Of a DNA stretch of 64,000 nucleotides, positions 37,278 through 49,261 are shown in pieces. Position 1 is the stretch's first letter; the number at the start of each line of letters is the position of its first letter. The position numbers and the translations under genes are program-made. The stretch covers positions 1 to 64,000 of the forward strand of contig NZ_NFZQ01000002.1 of NCBI RefSeq assembly GCF_002165135.1, written 5' to 3'. The stretch comes from Pseudomonas sp. SID14000. Its GTDB lineage: Bacteria > Pseudomonadota > Gammaproteobacteria > Pseudomonadales > Pseudomonadaceae. The notes under the pieces were generated by a model. That model searched no databases, was not told the DNA's origin, and was given only the letters and a program-made list of their open reading frames with translations.

Positions 37278-37826
37278 TCAGTACTCGCTGAGCGAAAACT
37301 CGGTCAGGCAGAAGGTCGGCACACCTGCAGCCTGCAAGCGGCGCGACCCGTCCAGCTCCGGCAGGTCGATGATCGCCGCCGCCTCGAATACCTGCGCCCC
37401 GGTCCGGCGCACCAGGTTGGCCGCTGCCAGCAGTGTACCGCCAGTAGCAATCAGGTCATCGAAGATCAACACCGAATCCCCTTCGCACAGGCTGTCGGCG
37501 TGCACTTCCAGGAAGGCTTCGCCGTACTCGGTCTGGTAGCCCTCGCTCAGCACGTCAGCCGGCAGCTTGCCCTGCTTGCGGAACAGGATCAGTGGCTTGT
37601 TCAGCTGGTGGGCGATGATCGAGCCGATCAGGAAGCCCCGCGCATCCATGGCACCGATATGGCTGAACTCGGCCTCGACATAGCGCTCGATGAACTGGTC
37701 GGCCACGTAGCGCAGCCCGCGCGGCGACTGGAACAGCGGGGTGATATCGCGGAAGATCACGCCTGGTTTGGGGAAGTCCACTACCGGGCGGATCAGGGCT
37801 TTGAGATCGAAGGCGTCGCTGTGCAT
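37278..37826 (-). CDS. apt: Adenine phosphoribosyltransferase
   Basis: A 182-residue purine salvage enzyme making AMP from adenine and [19 protein letters not shown] and the PRPP-binding [14 protein letters not shown] are diagnostic. ATG 37826 ([11 protein letters not shown]) gives the standard length; the longer frame adds 11 residues. It lies 56 bases before anr on the minus strand. Confidence 0.95.
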
Positions 37827-37881
37827 TGTTGCGGGTATCCTGGGAAAACGAATGCCCAAGTATACCCGCTAAACGTCGGCC

Positions 37882-38616
37882 TCAGGCCTCGATTGCGCCA
37901 CCGGCCAGCGCGCATAGCTGGATCGGGTCGAGGATGTGCACTTCCTTGCCTTCGGCACGGATCAGGCCGTTCTGCTGGAAGCGGGTGAACACCCGCGACA
38001 CGGTTTCCACCGCCAGGCCCAGGTAGTTGCCGATTTCGTTGCGCGACATGCTCAGGCGGAACTGGTTGGCCGAATAGCCGCGAGCGCGGAAGCGCGCCGA
38101 CAGGTTGACCAGGAAGGTGGCAATACGCTCGTCGGCGGTCTTTTTCGACAGCAGCAGCATCATTTGCTGGTCGTCACGGATTTCCCGGCTCATTACCCGC
38201 ATCAGCTGGCGCCGTAGCTGCGGCAGTTGCACCGACAGCTCGTCGAGGCGCTCGAACGGTATTTCGCATACCGAGGTGGTTTCCTGGGCCTGGGCCGACA
38301 CCGGATAAGCCTCGGTGTCCATGCCCGACAGGCCGACCAGTTCGCTGGGCAGGTGGAAGCCGGTGATCTGCTCTTCGCCACTGTCGCTAAGGCTGAAGGT
38401 TTTCAGGGCGCCGGAACGTACCGCGTAGACCGAACCGAAATTGTCACCCTGGCGGAACAGGAACTCGCCTTTTTTCAGCGGCCGCCCGCGTTTGACGATT
38501 TCGTCAAGTGCATCCATGTCTTCCAGGTTCAGCGACAGGGGCAGGCACAGGGGGGCCAGGCTGCAGTCCTTGCAATGGGCCTGGTTGTGTGGGCGCAGTT
38601 TGACTGGCTCGGACAT
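37882..38616 (-). CDS. anr: Anaerobic regulator Anr (FNR family)
   Basis: A 244-residue oxygen-sensing activator. The 4Fe-4S cysteines are C15, C18, C24 and C117; then a cyclic-nucleotide-like beta-roll and a C-terminal HTH ([20 protein letters not shown]) that reads the TTGAT half-site. ATG 38616 was chosen; ATG 38622 is also possible. It controls low-oxygen genes; candidate boxes lie in this window before hemN, ccoN2 and, weakly, ccoG. Gene order with hemN and cco matches other pseudomonads. Confidence 0.95.
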   Translation of the reverse strand: MSEPVKLRPHNQAHCKDCSLAPLCLPLSLNLEDMDALDEIVKRGRPLKKGEFLFRQGDNFGSVYAVRSGALKTFSLSDSGEEQITGFHLPSELVGLSGMDTEAYPVSAQAQETTSVCEIPFERLDELSVQLPQLRRQLMRVMSREIRDDQQMMLLLSKKTADERIATFLVNLSARFRARGYSANQFRLSMSRNEIGNYLGLAVETVSRVFTRFQQNGLIRAEGKEVHILDPIQLCALAGGAIEA

Positions 38617-38801
38617 TTTCATTCGATCCTTGTGGGAAAGCACACATAAGACGTAAGGGTAACTCACGGCGTAGGTTGTAGGCCAGCGTGCGCTGTTTCA
38701 GTGCGAGCTGGCCTGGCCCCGGCGGGTGTGCGCCGGGGCCCTCGCTGTGCCCATGGTGTGCCTGGCAAGGAAACTTGTCCATGCGGTTGAACGACTCGGT
38801 T

Positions 38802-40184
38802 TCAGATCACCCGCGAAAAGCGCTGGCGGTTGTGCATCGCCAGGTAGGCGTCGAACACCATGCATACCGAGCGCGCCAGCAGGCGGCCGGCCGGCAGGAT
38901 GCGGATGCCTTTGTCGTCCAGGCGGATCAGGCCGTCGCGCTGCAAGGTCAGCAGTTCTGGCCAGAGGTCGTTGAAGTAGCCGCGAAAATCGATGGTGAAG
39001 GCCTGTTCGATCGGCTCGAAGTCCAGTTCGAAATGGCAGATCAGCTGCTGGATGACCGCCCGGCGTATGCGATCGTCGTGGTTGCACAGCAGGCCGCGCT
39101 GGGTGGCCAGCTGGGCGTTGGACAAGCTGTCCTGATAGGTGTTGAGGTCGCTGCTGTTCTGGCAGTACAGGTCGCCGATCTGGCTGATGGCCGACACGCC
39201 CATGCCAATCAGGTCGCAGTGCCCGTGGGTGGTATAGCCCTGGAAGTTGCGCTGCAGGGTGCCTTCTTCCTGGGCGATGGCCAGCTCGTCGTCGGGCAGG
39301 GCGAAGTGGTCCATGCCAATGTAGCGGTAGCCGGCTGCCGTCAGCTGGTCGATGGTGGCGTGCAGCATCTCCAGCTTGGCGGCCGCGCTGGGCAGGTCGT
39401 TGCTGTCGATGCGCCGCTGCGGCATGAAACGCTCGGGCAGGTGGGCGTAGTTGAATACCGACAGGCGGTCGGGTTGCAGGCGGATCACTTCTTCGACGGT
39501 ACGGGCAAAGCCTTCCGGGGTTTGCTTGGGCAGGCCGTAGATCAGGTCGAGGTTGACCGAGCGGAACTGCAAGGTGCGCGCGGCCTCGATCAGGGTGCGG
39601 GTCTGCTCCAGGCTTTGCAGGCGGTTGACCGCGCGCTGCACCGCCGGGTCGAGGTCCTGCACGCCCAGGCTGACGCGGTTGAAGCCCAGCTCGCGGAGCA
39701 GGCCCATGGTCGACCAGTCGGCCTCGCGCGGGTCGATCTCGATACCGTAGTCGCCGGAGTCGTCGTCCAGCAGATGGAAGTGCCGGCGCAGGGTGGCCAT
39801 CAGCTGGCGCAGTTCCACATGGCTGAGAAAGGTCGGTGTACCGCCGCCGAAATGTAGCTGTTCAACACGCTGTTTAGAGTCGAGGTGGCAGGCGATCAGC
39901 TGGATTTCCTGCTCCAGGCGCTGCAGGTAGGGCGCGGCGCGGCCGCGGTCCTTGGTGATGACCTTGTTGCAGGCGCAGTAGTAGCAGATGTTGGCGCAGA
40001 ATGGCACGTGCACGTACAGCGACAGCGGCCGCACAGCCCGACGGCTCTCGCGCAGGGCGTGGAGCAGGTCGAACGAGCCCACTTCACTGTGCAGTTGCAC
40101 GGCGGTCGGGTAAGAGGTGTAGCGTGGTCCGGCCAGATCGTAGCGGCGGATCAGGTCGGTATCCCAACGTAGGTCGTCGAGCAT
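38802..40184 (-). CDS. hemN: Oxygen-independent coproporphyrinogen III dehydrogenase
   Basis: A 460-residue radical-SAM enzyme for heme synthesis without oxygen. The cluster-binding motif is C63-x3-C67-x2-C70 (CANICYYC), followed by LHFGGGTPTFLS and the HemN-type C-terminal domain. A perfect ANR box (TTGATTTGTATCAA) lies 63-76 bases before the ATG. It supplies heme for the cbb3 oxidases encoded nearby. Confidence 0.96.
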   Translation of the reverse strand: MLDDLRWDTDLIRRYDLAGPRYTSYPTAVQLHSEVGSFDLLHALRESRRAVRPLSLYVHVPFCANICYYCACNKVITKDRGRAAPYLQRLEQEIQLIACHLDSKQRVEQLHFGGGTPTFLSHVELRQLMATLRRHFHLLDDDSGDYGIEIDPREADWSTMGLLRELGFNRVSLGVQDLDPAVQRAVNRLQSLEQTRTLIEAARTLQFRSVNLDLIYGLPKQTPEGFARTVEEVIRLQPDRLSVFNYAHLPERFMPQRRIDSNDLPSAAAKLEMLHATIDQLTAAGYRYIGMDHFALPDDELAIAQEEGTLQRNFQGYTTHGHCDLIGMGVSAISQIGDLYCQNSSDLNTYQDSLSNAQLATQRGLLCNHDDRIRRAVIQQLICHFELDFEPIEQAFTIDFRGYFNDLWPELLTLQRDGLIRLDDKGIRILPAGRLLARSVCMVFDAYLAMHNRQRFSRVI

Positions 40185-40246
40185 GAGGGCGGTCCCCGGA
40201 AAGAGCAGCAGTGCCCGGAGTCTATGGCCGTCTGTAGGAATCTGTG

Positions 40247-40260
40247 TTGATTTGTATCAA
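40247..40260 (-). promoter_or_regulatory. ANR/FNR box upstream of hemN
   Basis: TTGATTTGTATCAA is an exact match to TTGAT-N4-ATCAA, 63-76 bases from the hemN start. Confidence 0.88.
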
Positions 40261-40267
40261 GGGCATT

Positions 40268-40324
40268 GGGGCTGCTCTGCAGCCCTTCGCGGGCTTGCCC
40301 GCGAAGGGTCGCCAAGCGGCCCCC
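40268..40324. repeat. REP-like hairpins between hemN and the SafE-like gene
   Basis: GGGCTGCTCTGCAGCCC and CTTCGCGGGCTTGCCCGCGA-AG form two hairpins, ending GCGGCCCC; it lies just before the convergent-side stop of the SafE-like gene. Confidence 0.6.
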
Positions 40325-40325
40325 A

Positions 40326-41009
40326 TCAATGCCCCATCAGCCAATGCTGGTGTGGCCCAGGTAGGGTCCAGGCGCCAAACAGCATCACCAGCACGCCACC
40401 CGCCACCCGCACACCGCGCCGCTTCAACAACCTGTTTACTCGTTCTGCCGCCAGCCCGGTAGCCAGCAACACCGGCCAGGTCCCCACGCCGAACGCCAGC
40501 ATCAGCGCCGCGCTGTACCCGGCATTGCCCTGGCTGGCCGCCCACAGCAAGGTGCTGTACACCAATCCGCACGGCAGCCACCCCCACAAAGCCCCCAGCA
40601 GCAACGCCCGAGGCATGCTGGACACCGGTAGCAAACGCGACGCCACCGGCTGGATATGCCGCCACAGTCCCCGGCCCAGCGTCTCGATGCGGGTGAGCCC
40701 GCTCCACCAGCCGGCCAGGTAAAGCCCCATGGCAATCAACAACAGCGCTGCCACCACGCGCAGCCCCAGAGCTGCCGGGCTGCTGGCCACGGCCCAGCCG
40801 GCCAGGCCCAGCAACAGGCCGGCACAGGCATAACTGAGAATGCGCCCAAGGTTATACGCCAGCAGCAGGCGCAAGCGCCGGCCACGTTGTTCGGGCGGTA
40901 TGGCAAGGGTCAGCGCACCCATCAGGCCGCCGCACATGCCCAGGCAGTGGCCGCCGCCGAGCAGGCCGAGGATCAACGCCGAGCCCAGCAGGGGCAGCAG
41001 GTCAGGCAC
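40326..41009 (-). CDS. Sulfite exporter TauE/SafE-type membrane protein
   Basis: A 227-residue inner-membrane protein with about six helices and the motif GGGHCLGMCGG at the first helix, typical of the SafE/UPF0721-like family that follows ccoS. GTG 41009 overlaps the ccoS stop (8 bases). Proteins of this position are thought to help heavy-metal handling or cbb3 assembly; its exact role here is not shown by sequence. Confidence 0.85.
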   Translation of the reverse strand: MPDLLPLLGSALILGLLGGGHCLGMCGGLMGALTLAIPPEQRGRRLRLLLAYNLGRILSYACAGLLLGLAGWAVASSPAALGLRVVAALLLIAMGLYLAGWWSGLTRIETLGRGLWRHIQPVASRLLPVSSMPRALLLGALWGWLPCGLVYSTLLWAASQGNAGYSAALMLAFGVGTWPVLLATGLAAERVNRLLKRRGVRVAGGVLVMLFGAWTLPGPHQHWLMGH

Positions 41010-41217
41010 GGGGCGGGGGTTCCTTGTCGGTGTCGGCCTGGCTGTCGTCAGGCTTCACCGCCGCCTGGTGGCGCGGGTCCTGATCGTCGAACAGGATGCT
41101 GTGGGCAGGGCTTTCCAAATCGTCGTACTGGCCGCTGTCCACTGCCCAGAAGAAGATGTACACGGCCACGCCGACCAGCAGCAGGGCCGCAGGGATCATG
41201 ACATAGAGGGCGGGCAT
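41002..41217 (-). CDS. ccoS: cbb3 oxidase maturation protein CcoS
   Basis: A 71-residue single-helix membrane protein ([20 protein letters not shown]) with the family-typical [16 protein letters not shown]. It is needed for cofactor insertion in CcoN. It overlaps the ccoI end by 22 bases and the next gene by 8, a tightly packed operon ccoG-ccoH-ccoI-ccoS. Confidence 0.95.
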   Translation of the reverse strand: MPALYVMIPAALLLVGVAVYIFFWAVDSGQYDDLESPAHSILFDDQDPRHQAAVKPDDSQADTDKEPPPRA

Positions 41218-43670
41218 GGTGACTTCCTCCCGGGCAAGGGCGCTTCATTCGTTGGCAAACCCGATGCCAAGGGCAGGCGGGTCAGGCGCAGGGCATTGAG
41301 CACCACGATCAGCGAACTGACCGACATGCCAATGGCTGCCCATACCGGGGTGATCCAGCCGAGCGCGGCGAACGGCAACATCAGGCCATTATACAGGGTT
41401 GCCCACAGCAGGTTCTCGAGGATGTTGCGTCGGGTGCGGCGGGCCAGCTCGAAGGCCTGTACCAGCGCCTGCAGGCGGTTGGACAGCAGCACGGCGTCGG
41501 CACTGGTTTTGGCCAGGTCGGTGGCGCTGCCCATGGCGATGCTGATGTCGGCGGCGGCCAGCACCGGCACGTCGTTGACCCCGTCACCCAGCATCAGCAC
41601 CTTGCGGCCGGCCGCCTGCAGCGCCTTCAGCCGGTCCAGCTTGTCATCCGGGCGCAGGCCGCCGATGGCCTGGTCGATGCCCAGCTGCGCGGCCACTTCG
41701 GCAACCATTGGCGAGCTGTCGCCTGACAGCAGCAGCGTGCGCCAGCCATGGGCCTTGCAGGCCGCCAGCAGGGCAGGGGCATCGTCGCGCAGGCGGTCGT
41801 CCAGGCCGAACCAGGCCAGGGGCCCCTGGCAGTCGCCGAGCAGTAGCCACTGGCCGCGCGGCTCCGGCACCCCAGGGATTTCCGTGCCGCTCAGGGCGCA
41901 GACGAAGGCGGCCTGGCCAATGCGCAGGCGTTGGCTTTCGACCAGCCCCTCCAGGCCCAGGCCCGGTACGGTCTGCACATCGTCGGCGGGTGTGGCGGTG
42001 CGGCCGAAGGCACGGGCGATGGGGTGTTCGGACCGGTTTTCCAGTGCCGCGGCCAAGGCCAGGCAGCGGTCGGCAGGCAGGCTGCCGAGTGGGCGGATGC
42101 TGCGCAAGGTCAGGCGGCCTTCGGTCAGCGTGCCGGTTTTGTCGAAAATCACTGTGTCGATCTGGTTCAGGCCCTCCAGCACATGACCACGAGTCACCAG
42201 CAGGCCGAGCTTGTGCAAGGTGCCGGTGGCTGCAGTAAGCGCCGTTGGCGTGGCCAGGGAAAGTGCGCAAGGGCAGGTCGCTACCAGCATGGCCAGTACG
42301 ATCCAGAACGCCCGCGCCGGGTCCAGGTGCCACCACCAAAGGCCGATGGCGACGGCGGCCAGCAGCGAGAACAGCAGGAACCACTGCGAGGCCTGGTCGG
42401 CGATTTCGGCCAAGCGTGGTTTTTCGGTCTGGGCGCGCTCCAGCAGGCGGACGATGGCCGACAGCCGCGAGTCGTGGCCGAGGGCTTCGACTTCCACGTT
42501 CAGGGTGCTTTCGACATTCAGGGTACCGCCAGTAACCCGCTCGCCAACCCGGCGCGGTTGCGGCAGATATTCACCGGTCAGCAACGATTCATCGACGCTG
42601 GAGTGGCCTTCGACGATGCGCCCATCGGCGGGGATTACCGCGCCTGGCAGCACCTGCACCGTGTCACCGCACTGCAGTTCGCTTAGCAGGATACGCTCGC
42701 TGCGGCCGAGGACGTCCAGGCGCAGGCACGAGGCCGGCAGCAGGTTGACCAGTTGCGCAGTGGCCGCGGCGGTGCGTTCGCGGGCGCGGCGTTCCAGGTA
42801 GCGGCCAGTGAGCAGGAACAGCGCGAACATGCCCACTGTGTCGAAATACAGCTCGCCGCTGCCGGTGATGGCGGTCCAGATGCCGGCGCCGAAGGCCAGG
42901 CCAATGGCCAGCGACACCGAAACGTCCATGGTCAGGTGGCGGGTACGCAGGTCGCGTGCCGCGCCCTTGAAGAACGGTGCGCAGCTGTAGAACACGATGG
43001 GAATGGTGAGGAACAGCGCCACCCAGCGCAGGATGGTGTGCAGTTCGGGCGACAGGTCGATGTTGAATTCTGGCCAGGTAGCCATGGTTGCCATCATCGC
43101 CTGGAACCACAGCAGCCCGGCTACGCCCAGGCGGCGCAGGGCGCTGCGGTTCTCGCGGGCCAGTTGCTCGGCGGCCTGGTCGGGCTGGTAGGGGTGGGCG
43201 GCGTAGCCGATCTGGCGCAGCTCGGCGAGCAGGCGCGAGAGCGGCAGTTGCTTGTCATCCCAGTTCAGCAGCAGGCGGTGGTTGGACAGGTTCAGGCGCG
43301 CCTCGGCGACGCCGGGCAGGTTGCGCAGGTGCTTTTCGATCAGCCAGCCGCAGGCGGCGCAGCTGATGCCTTCGACCAGCAGGGTGGTTTCGGCCAGATT
43401 GCCCGCATGACGTACGAAGGTTTGCTGTACGTCGCTGCGGTCGTAGAGGGCCAGCTCGTCCTGCAGCTGTTTGGGCAGGGCCTCGGGGTTGGCACTGTTG
43501 TCGCTACGGTGCTGGTAATAGTGCTCCAGGCCACCGGCGACGATCGACTCGGCCACCGCCTGGCAGCCAGGGCAGCAGAACTGCCGGGGCTCGCCGAGGA
43601 CCACAGCGGTGAAGCGGCTGCCAGCGGGTACGGGCAGGGCGCAGTGGTAGCAGGGGGTGGGCTGGGTCAT
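41196..43670 (-). CDS. ccoI: Copper-exporting P1B-type ATPase for cbb3 assembly (CcoI/CopA2)
   Basis: An 824-residue P-type ATPase. It has an N-terminal Cys region (CYHC and CCPGC), a heavy-metal-associated domain with [10 protein letters not shown], eight membrane helices with CPC ([12 protein letters not shown]), phosphorylation motif DKTGTLTEG and the hinge [10 protein letters not shown]. It delivers copper for the CuB site of the cbb3 oxidase. Start ATG 43670 was chosen with AAGG upstream; GTG 43673 precedes it directly. Confidence 0.94.
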   Translation of the reverse strand: MTQPTPCYHCALPVPAGSRFTAVVLGEPRQFCCPGCQAVAESIVAGGLEHYYQHRSDNSANPEALPKQLQDELALYDRSDVQQTFVRHAGNLAETTLLVEGISCAACGWLIEKHLRNLPGVAEARLNLSNHRLLLNWDDKQLPLSRLLAELRQIGYAAHPYQPDQAAEQLARENRSALRRLGVAGLLWFQAMMATMATWPEFNIDLSPELHTILRWVALFLTIPIVFYSCAPFFKGAARDLRTRHLTMDVSVSLAIGLAFGAGIWTAITGSGELYFDTVGMFALFLLTGRYLERRARERTAAATAQLVNLLPASCLRLDVLGRSERILLSELQCGDTVQVLPGAVIPADGRIVEGHSSVDESLLTGEYLPQPRRVGERVTGGTLNVESTLNVEVEALGHDSRLSAIVRLLERAQTEKPRLAEIADQASQWFLLFSLLAAVAIGLWWWHLDPARAFWIVLAMLVATCPCALSLATPTALTAATGTLHKLGLLVTRGHVLEGLNQIDTVIFDKTGTLTEGRLTLRSIRPLGSLPADRCLALAAALENRSEHPIARAFGRTATPADDVQTVPGLGLEGLVESQRLRIGQAAFVCALSGTEIPGVPEPRGQWLLLGDCQGPLAWFGLDDRLRDDAPALLAACKAHGWRTLLLSGDSSPMVAEVAAQLGIDQAIGGLRPDDKLDRLKALQAAGRKVLMLGDGVNDVPVLAAADISIAMGSATDLAKTSADAVLLSNRLQALVQAFELARRTRRNILENLLWATLYNGLMLPFAALGWITPVWAAIGMSVSSLIVVLNALRLTRLPLASGLPTNEAPLPGRKSPCPPSMS

Positions 43671-43711
43671 CACATCATTGCCTTAAACAAATCGGCTGGG
43701 TTGGGCGCGGC

Positions 43712-43743
43712 ACCTGTGGGAGCGGGTAAACCCGCTCCTACAA
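43712..43743. repeat. Single REP between ccoH and ccoI
   Basis: CCTGTGGGAGCGGGTAAACC-CGCTCCTACA inside the ccoGHIS gene run. Confidence 0.7.
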
Positions 43744-43761
43744 GGAGCGGCGGAGGTGCGA

Positions 43762-44286
43762 TTATTGGTGCTCGGCACCTTGCAGTGCTTCATCACCCAG
43801 CTGCAAGGTCACACCATGCTCGACCTTTTCCTCCTCGAACAAGCGCCACACCTGGCCGCCTTCGCTACCCAGCAGCTCGACGAAGCGCCGCCCGTCGACC
43901 TTGTCTTCCAGCTGCCCCACATAACGCCCGGCTTCGACCCTGCTCAGCAGTACCTTGCGGTCTTTCTCCGGCTGGGTCGGCGAAATCAGGTTCAGCTCCA
44001 GGCTTTGCGGGTCGCTGTTGCCGGCCAGGCGCACGTCCACTTCGCCGGTCAGCTCGTCCAGGTGCACGCCGGCCTTCAGGCCCAGGTTCTGTGCCAGCAG
44101 TTCTCGGTCCAGCGAGCGGTTGATGCCCTTGCCAGCCTCGTAGTAGTTGTCGTTCACCAGGTTGTCCGGGTTGTGCACGGCGATGCTGACCATGGTCAGG
44201 CTCAGGCACACCGAGGTGGCGAGGATGCCGATGATGATCCAGGGCCAGAGGTGCTTGTACCAGGGGCTGGCGGCGGTGGCAGGCAT
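43762..44286 (-). CDS. ccoH: cbb3 oxidase assembly protein CcoH/FixH
   Basis: A 174-residue single-pass membrane protein. An N-terminal anchor (WPWIIIGILATSVCLSLTMV) precedes a periplasmic domain starting NPDNLVNDNYYEAGKGINRS, typical of FixH. It interacts with CcoN during assembly. It sits 15 bases after ccoG. Confidence 0.93.
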   Translation of the reverse strand: MPATAASPWYKHLWPWIIIGILATSVCLSLTMVSIAVHNPDNLVNDNYYEAGKGINRSLDRELLAQNLGLKAGVHLDELTGEVDVRLAGNSDPQSLELNLISPTQPEKDRKVLLSRVEAGRYVGQLEDKVDGRRFVELLGSEGGQVWRLFEEEKVEHGVTLQLGDEALQGAEHQ

Positions 44287-44301
44287 TGGTGGTTATCTCT
44301 C

Positions 44302-45717
44302 TCAGCGGATCTGTGGGCCGATGAAACGGCTCTTGGCTTCAACCTGGGCGTCGCTGTCATCGGCGCTCTTGAGGATGAAGGTGATTTCGTTGGTGGTCGA
44401 CGGCAGTTTCTCGGGTGCGATCGACAGTTGCACCGGCAGGCTGACGATATCACCAGCGTCCACGCGGATCTCGCGCTGGCCTTCAAGCTTCAGGTCCGGC
44501 AGGCCGGTGGCGTCCAGCACGTAGACGTGGTCACGCTGGTCTTTGTTCATCACCTTCAGGCTGTACACGTTCTCGATCCGGCCCTGGGCGTTCTCGCGGT
44601 ACAGCACACGGTCCTTGCTGACGTCGAAACCGACCAGCGAACGGGTAGCGAAGGCGGTGGCCAGGCCGACCATCATCACCAGCAGCACCACGGCATAGCC
44701 GATCAGGCGCGGGCGCAGCATGTGGGTCTTCTGCCCGGACAGGTTGTGTTCGGTGGTGTAGCTGATCAGCCCTTTGGGGTAGTTCATCTTGTCCATGATG
44801 TTGTCACAGGCGTCGATGCACGCGGCGCAGCCGATGCACTCGATCTGCAGGCCGTCACGGATGTCGATGCCGGTGGGGCAGACCTGCACGCACATGGTGC
44901 AGTCGATGCAGTCGCCCAGGCCCGCAGCCTTGTAGTCCATGTCCTTTTTGCGCGGGCCGCGGGTTTCGCCACGACGCGGGTCGTAGGAAACGATCAGCGT
45001 GTCCTTGTCGAACATCACGCTCTGGAAGCGTGCGTAGGGGCACATGTACACGCATACCTGCTCGCGCAACCAGCCGGCATTGCCGTAGGTGGCGAGGGTG
45101 AAGAAGCCGACCCAGAAGTAGGCCCAGCCGTCAGCTTCGCCTGTGAAGAATTCGGTGGCCAGTTCACGGATCGGCGAGAAATAGCCGACGAAGGTCATGC
45201 CGGTGACGAAACCGATCAGCAGCCACAGGCTGTGCTTGGCGAACTTGCGCAGGAACTTGTTGCCACTCATGGGGGCTTTGTCGAGCTTCATGCGCTGGTT
45301 GCGATCGCCCTCGGTGACCTTTTCGCACCACATGAAAATCCATGTCCACACGCTTTGCGGGCAGGTGTAGCCGCACCACACCCGCCCGGCGAATACGGTG
45401 ATGAAGAACAGACCGAAGGCGGCAACGATGAGGATGCCCGAGAGCAGGATGAAGTCTTGCGGCCAGATGGTGGCGCCGAAGATGTAGAACTTGCGCTCGG
45501 GCAGGTTCCACCACACGGCCTGGTGGCCGCCCCAGTTCAGCCATACGGTGCCGAAGTAGAGCAGGAACAGCACTGCCCCGCCGACCATGCGCAAGCGTCG
45601 GAACAAACCGGTGAAGGCGCGGGTGTAGATCTTTTCCCGGGAGGCGTAGAGGTCGACGGAATCCTTCCCTTTGTTGGCAGGCGGGGTGACGTCATGTACC
45701 GGAATTTGCTTGCTCAT
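44302..45717 (-). CDS. ccoG: cbb3 oxidase accessory ferredoxin-like protein CcoG/FixG
   Basis: A 471-residue membrane protein with about five helices and two 4Fe-4S motifs (CIDCTMCVQVCPTG and CIGCAACIDACD), followed by a periplasmic FixG Ig-like domain. It is a Cu(II) reductase that supplies Cu(I) for cbb3 assembly. ATG 45717 was chosen; ATG 45720 precedes directly. A weak ANR box lies 176-189 bases upstream. Confidence 0.95.
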   Translation of the reverse strand: MSKQIPVHDVTPPANKGKDSVDLYASREKIYTRAFTGLFRRLRMVGGAVLFLLYFGTVWLNWGGHQAVWWNLPERKFYIFGATIWPQDFILLSGILIVAAFGLFFITVFAGRVWCGYTCPQSVWTWIFMWCEKVTEGDRNQRMKLDKAPMSGNKFLRKFAKHSLWLLIGFVTGMTFVGYFSPIRELATEFFTGEADGWAYFWVGFFTLATYGNAGWLREQVCVYMCPYARFQSVMFDKDTLIVSYDPRRGETRGPRKKDMDYKAAGLGDCIDCTMCVQVCPTGIDIRDGLQIECIGCAACIDACDNIMDKMNYPKGLISYTTEHNLSGQKTHMLRPRLIGYAVVLLVMMVGLATAFATRSLVGFDVSKDRVLYRENAQGRIENVYSLKVMNKDQRDHVYVLDATGLPDLKLEGQREIRVDAGDIVSLPVQLSIAPEKLPSTTNEITFILKSADDSDAQVEAKSRFIGPQIR

Positions 45718-45892
45718 CATCAAGTCCCACGGCAGTGGAAAAACGCCGCGGCCAGTGCATGCCGGCCGCAGTCTCGCGCAATCTGCTAGCGCTCTGCGGC
45801 CCATGATACGCCGCTGATGGCAGTACGGGGTCGAGCTGCGACCTTTAGTCGCGTTGGGTTCGTGGTATGAATCGTGTTATGGCGGGTGTCAA

Positions 45893-45906
45893 TTGATCCA
45901 GGTCAT
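45893..45906 (-). promoter_or_regulatory. Degenerate ANR box upstream of ccoG
   Basis: On the minus strand ATGACCTGGATCAA matches 8 of 10 defined bases of TTGAT-N4-ATCAA, 176-189 bases from ccoG. The right half-site is perfect. Confidence 0.45.
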
Positions 45907-45934
45907 GGGGCCTGCAACAAATGTGTTTTCAGTA

Positions 45935-46032
45935 CCGGCCTCTTCGCGGGTGAACCCGCTCCCACAGGGACCGCACAGATCCTGACGCGAGCGCAGTACC
46001 TGTGGGAGCGGGTTTACCCGCGAAGAGGCCGG
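45935..46032. repeat. Inverted REP pair between ccoG and ccoP1
   Basis: Facing copies of CCGGCCTCTTCGCGGGTGAA-CCCGCTCCCACAGG in the 322-base gap separating ccoGHIS from the first oxidase operon. Confidence 0.82.
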
Positions 46033-46039
46033 GCCTGCC

Positions 46040-47017
46040 TTACTCGGCCTTGGCCGGTTCGGCCTGCTGCGACAGGCTGTAAACATACGCCGCCAGCAGG
46101 TGCACCTTGTCATTTCCCTGCAACTGCTCCTGGGCCGGCATCTGCCCTTGGCGGCCATAGCGGATGGTCTGCTGCAGTTGCGCAAAGCTCGAACCGTAGA
46201 TGAACGCCTGCGGATGAGTCAGGTTCGGCGCACCCATGGCCGGCGTACCCTTGCCCTCAGGCCCATGGCAGGCCACGCAGTTGGCGGCGAAGATCTTCTG
46301 CCCGTTCTCGGCATCGGCCTTCACGCCCTCTGGCAGGGTACGGCCATCGAGTTTGCTGACCACGAACGCGGCCACATCGGCCACGCCCTGGTCACCGATC
46401 ACCTCGGCCCAGGCCGGCATCACGCCGTGGCGACCGCCCATGATGGTGGCCTTGATGGTGTCCGGCTCGCCGCCCCAGCGCCAGTCGTTGTCGGTGAGGT
46501 TAGGGAAGCCGAAGGCACCCTTGGCATCGGAGCCGTGGCACACCGAGCAGTTGGAGGCGAACAGCCGAGCGCCCATCTTCAGTGCCTGCGGGTCCTTGGC
46601 CACCTCGGTGATGGGCATGGCGGCGAATTTGGCGAAGATCGGCCCGAAGCGGGCGTCGGCCTTGGCCATTTCCTTTTCCCACTCGTGCACGCCGGTCCAG
46701 CCCGGCTGGCCGTTGGAGAACTCGGTCTGCTTGTCGTTATCCAGGTACGAGTAGCCCGGCAGGACGCCTTTCCAGTTGCCCAGGCCCGGGTACAGCACCA
46801 GGTAGCCGAGGGCGAAGATGATGGTGCCGACGAACAGCCAGAACCACCATTTCGGCAGCGGGTTGTCGTATTCCTCAATGCCATCGAAGGCATGCCCGAC
46901 AGTTTCATCGGTAACCTCTTCGCGCTGGCCCTTGCGGGTCGACAGCAGCAGCCAGGTCAACGAGAAGATGGTGCCCAGGGTCAGGACGGTAACGTACAGA
47001 CTCCAGAAGGTTGTCAT
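46040..47017 (-). CDS. ccoP1: cbb3 oxidase diheme subunit CcoP (set 1)
   Basis: A 325-residue membrane c-type cytochrome with two N-terminal helices and two heme motifs CSVCH and CVACH. It passes electrons to CcoO. ATG overlaps the ccoQ1 stop by four bases. It is very similar to the set-2 copy at 49721, but 12 residues longer. Confidence 0.95.
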   Translation of the reverse strand: MTTFWSLYVTVLTLGTIFSLTWLLLSTRKGQREEVTDETVGHAFDGIEEYDNPLPKWWFWLFVGTIIFALGYLVLYPGLGNWKGVLPGYSYLDNDKQTEFSNGQPGWTGVHEWEKEMAKADARFGPIFAKFAAMPITEVAKDPQALKMGARLFASNCSVCHGSDAKGAFGFPNLTDNDWRWGGEPDTIKATIMGGRHGVMPAWAEVIGDQGVADVAAFVVSKLDGRTLPEGVKADAENGQKIFAANCVACHGPEGKGTPAMGAPNLTHPQAFIYGSSFAQLQQTIRYGRQGQMPAQEQLQGNDKVHLLAAYVYSLSQQAEPAKAE

Positions 47018-47205
47018 TGTTTTTTGCTCCCAGAAGCTTTTGCTTGCTCGACGTGCCTGCTAGCCTCGGGGTCATCCGCGAAGGGCAGTTGGGTGGCTTC
47101 GTCGAAGTCCTTTTTACGCCGTGGGTTGAACACCCACAGCGCCAGGCCCACGAAGGCCACCATCACCACGACGGTGCCCAGGCCGCGAATCATCCCGATA
47201 TCCAT
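47014..47205 (-). CDS. ccoQ1: cbb3 oxidase subunit CcoQ (set 1)
   Basis: A 63-residue single-helix protein ([20 protein letters not shown]) with a basic FNPRRKKDF after the helix, typical of CcoQ, which stabilises the complex. It lies between ccoO1 and ccoP1 and overlaps the latter. Confidence 0.92.
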   Translation of the reverse strand: MDIGMIRGLGTVVVMVAFVGLALWVFNPRRKKDFDEATQLPFADDPEASRHVEQAKASGSKKQ

Positions 47206-47210
47206 CAGCG

Positions 47211-47818
47211 TCACCGTTTGCTCTTGATGATGGTGCCAAGACCCTGCAGGTACGCGACGATGGCGTCCATTTCGGTCTTGCCCTTGACAGCAATGCGGGC
47301 CCCTGCGATGTCGGCGTCGGTGTATGGCACGCCGAGGGTGCGCAGTACTTCCATCTTCTTCGCGGTGTCCTTGCCGTCGAGCTTGTGCTCGACCAGCCAC
47401 GGGTACGACGGCATCTTCGATTCCGGTACCACGTTGCGCGGGTTGTACAGGTGCGCACGGTGCCAGTCATCGGAGTAGCGGCCACCGACCCGGGCCAGGT
47501 CCGGCCCGGTACGCTTGGAGCCCCACAGGAACGGGTGGTCCCACACGCTTTCACCGGCCACCGAGTAGTGGCCATAGCGCTCGGTTTCGGCGCGGAACGG
47601 GCGGATCATCTGCGAGTGGCAGCCCACGCAGCCTTCGCGGATGTAGATATCGCGGCCTTCCAGTTCCAGCGCGGTGCGCGGCTTCATGCCTTCCACGGGC
47701 TTGTTGGTGACGTCCTGGAAAAACAGCGGGACGATCTGGGTCAGGCCACCGACGCTCACGGCGATGACCATGAAGAAGGCCAGCAGGCCTATGTTCTTCT
47801 CGACGGCTTCATGCTTCA

Positions 47819-47819
<1 letters not shown>
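47211..47819 (-). CDS. ccoO1: cbb3 oxidase monoheme subunit CcoO (set 1)
   Basis: A 202-residue membrane c-type cytochrome. An N-terminal anchor helix is followed by the heme motif CVGCH (in [12 protein letters not shown]). Its ATG overlaps the ccoN1 stop by one base (TGATG). Confidence 0.96.
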
Positions 47820-49261
<1,442 letters not shown>
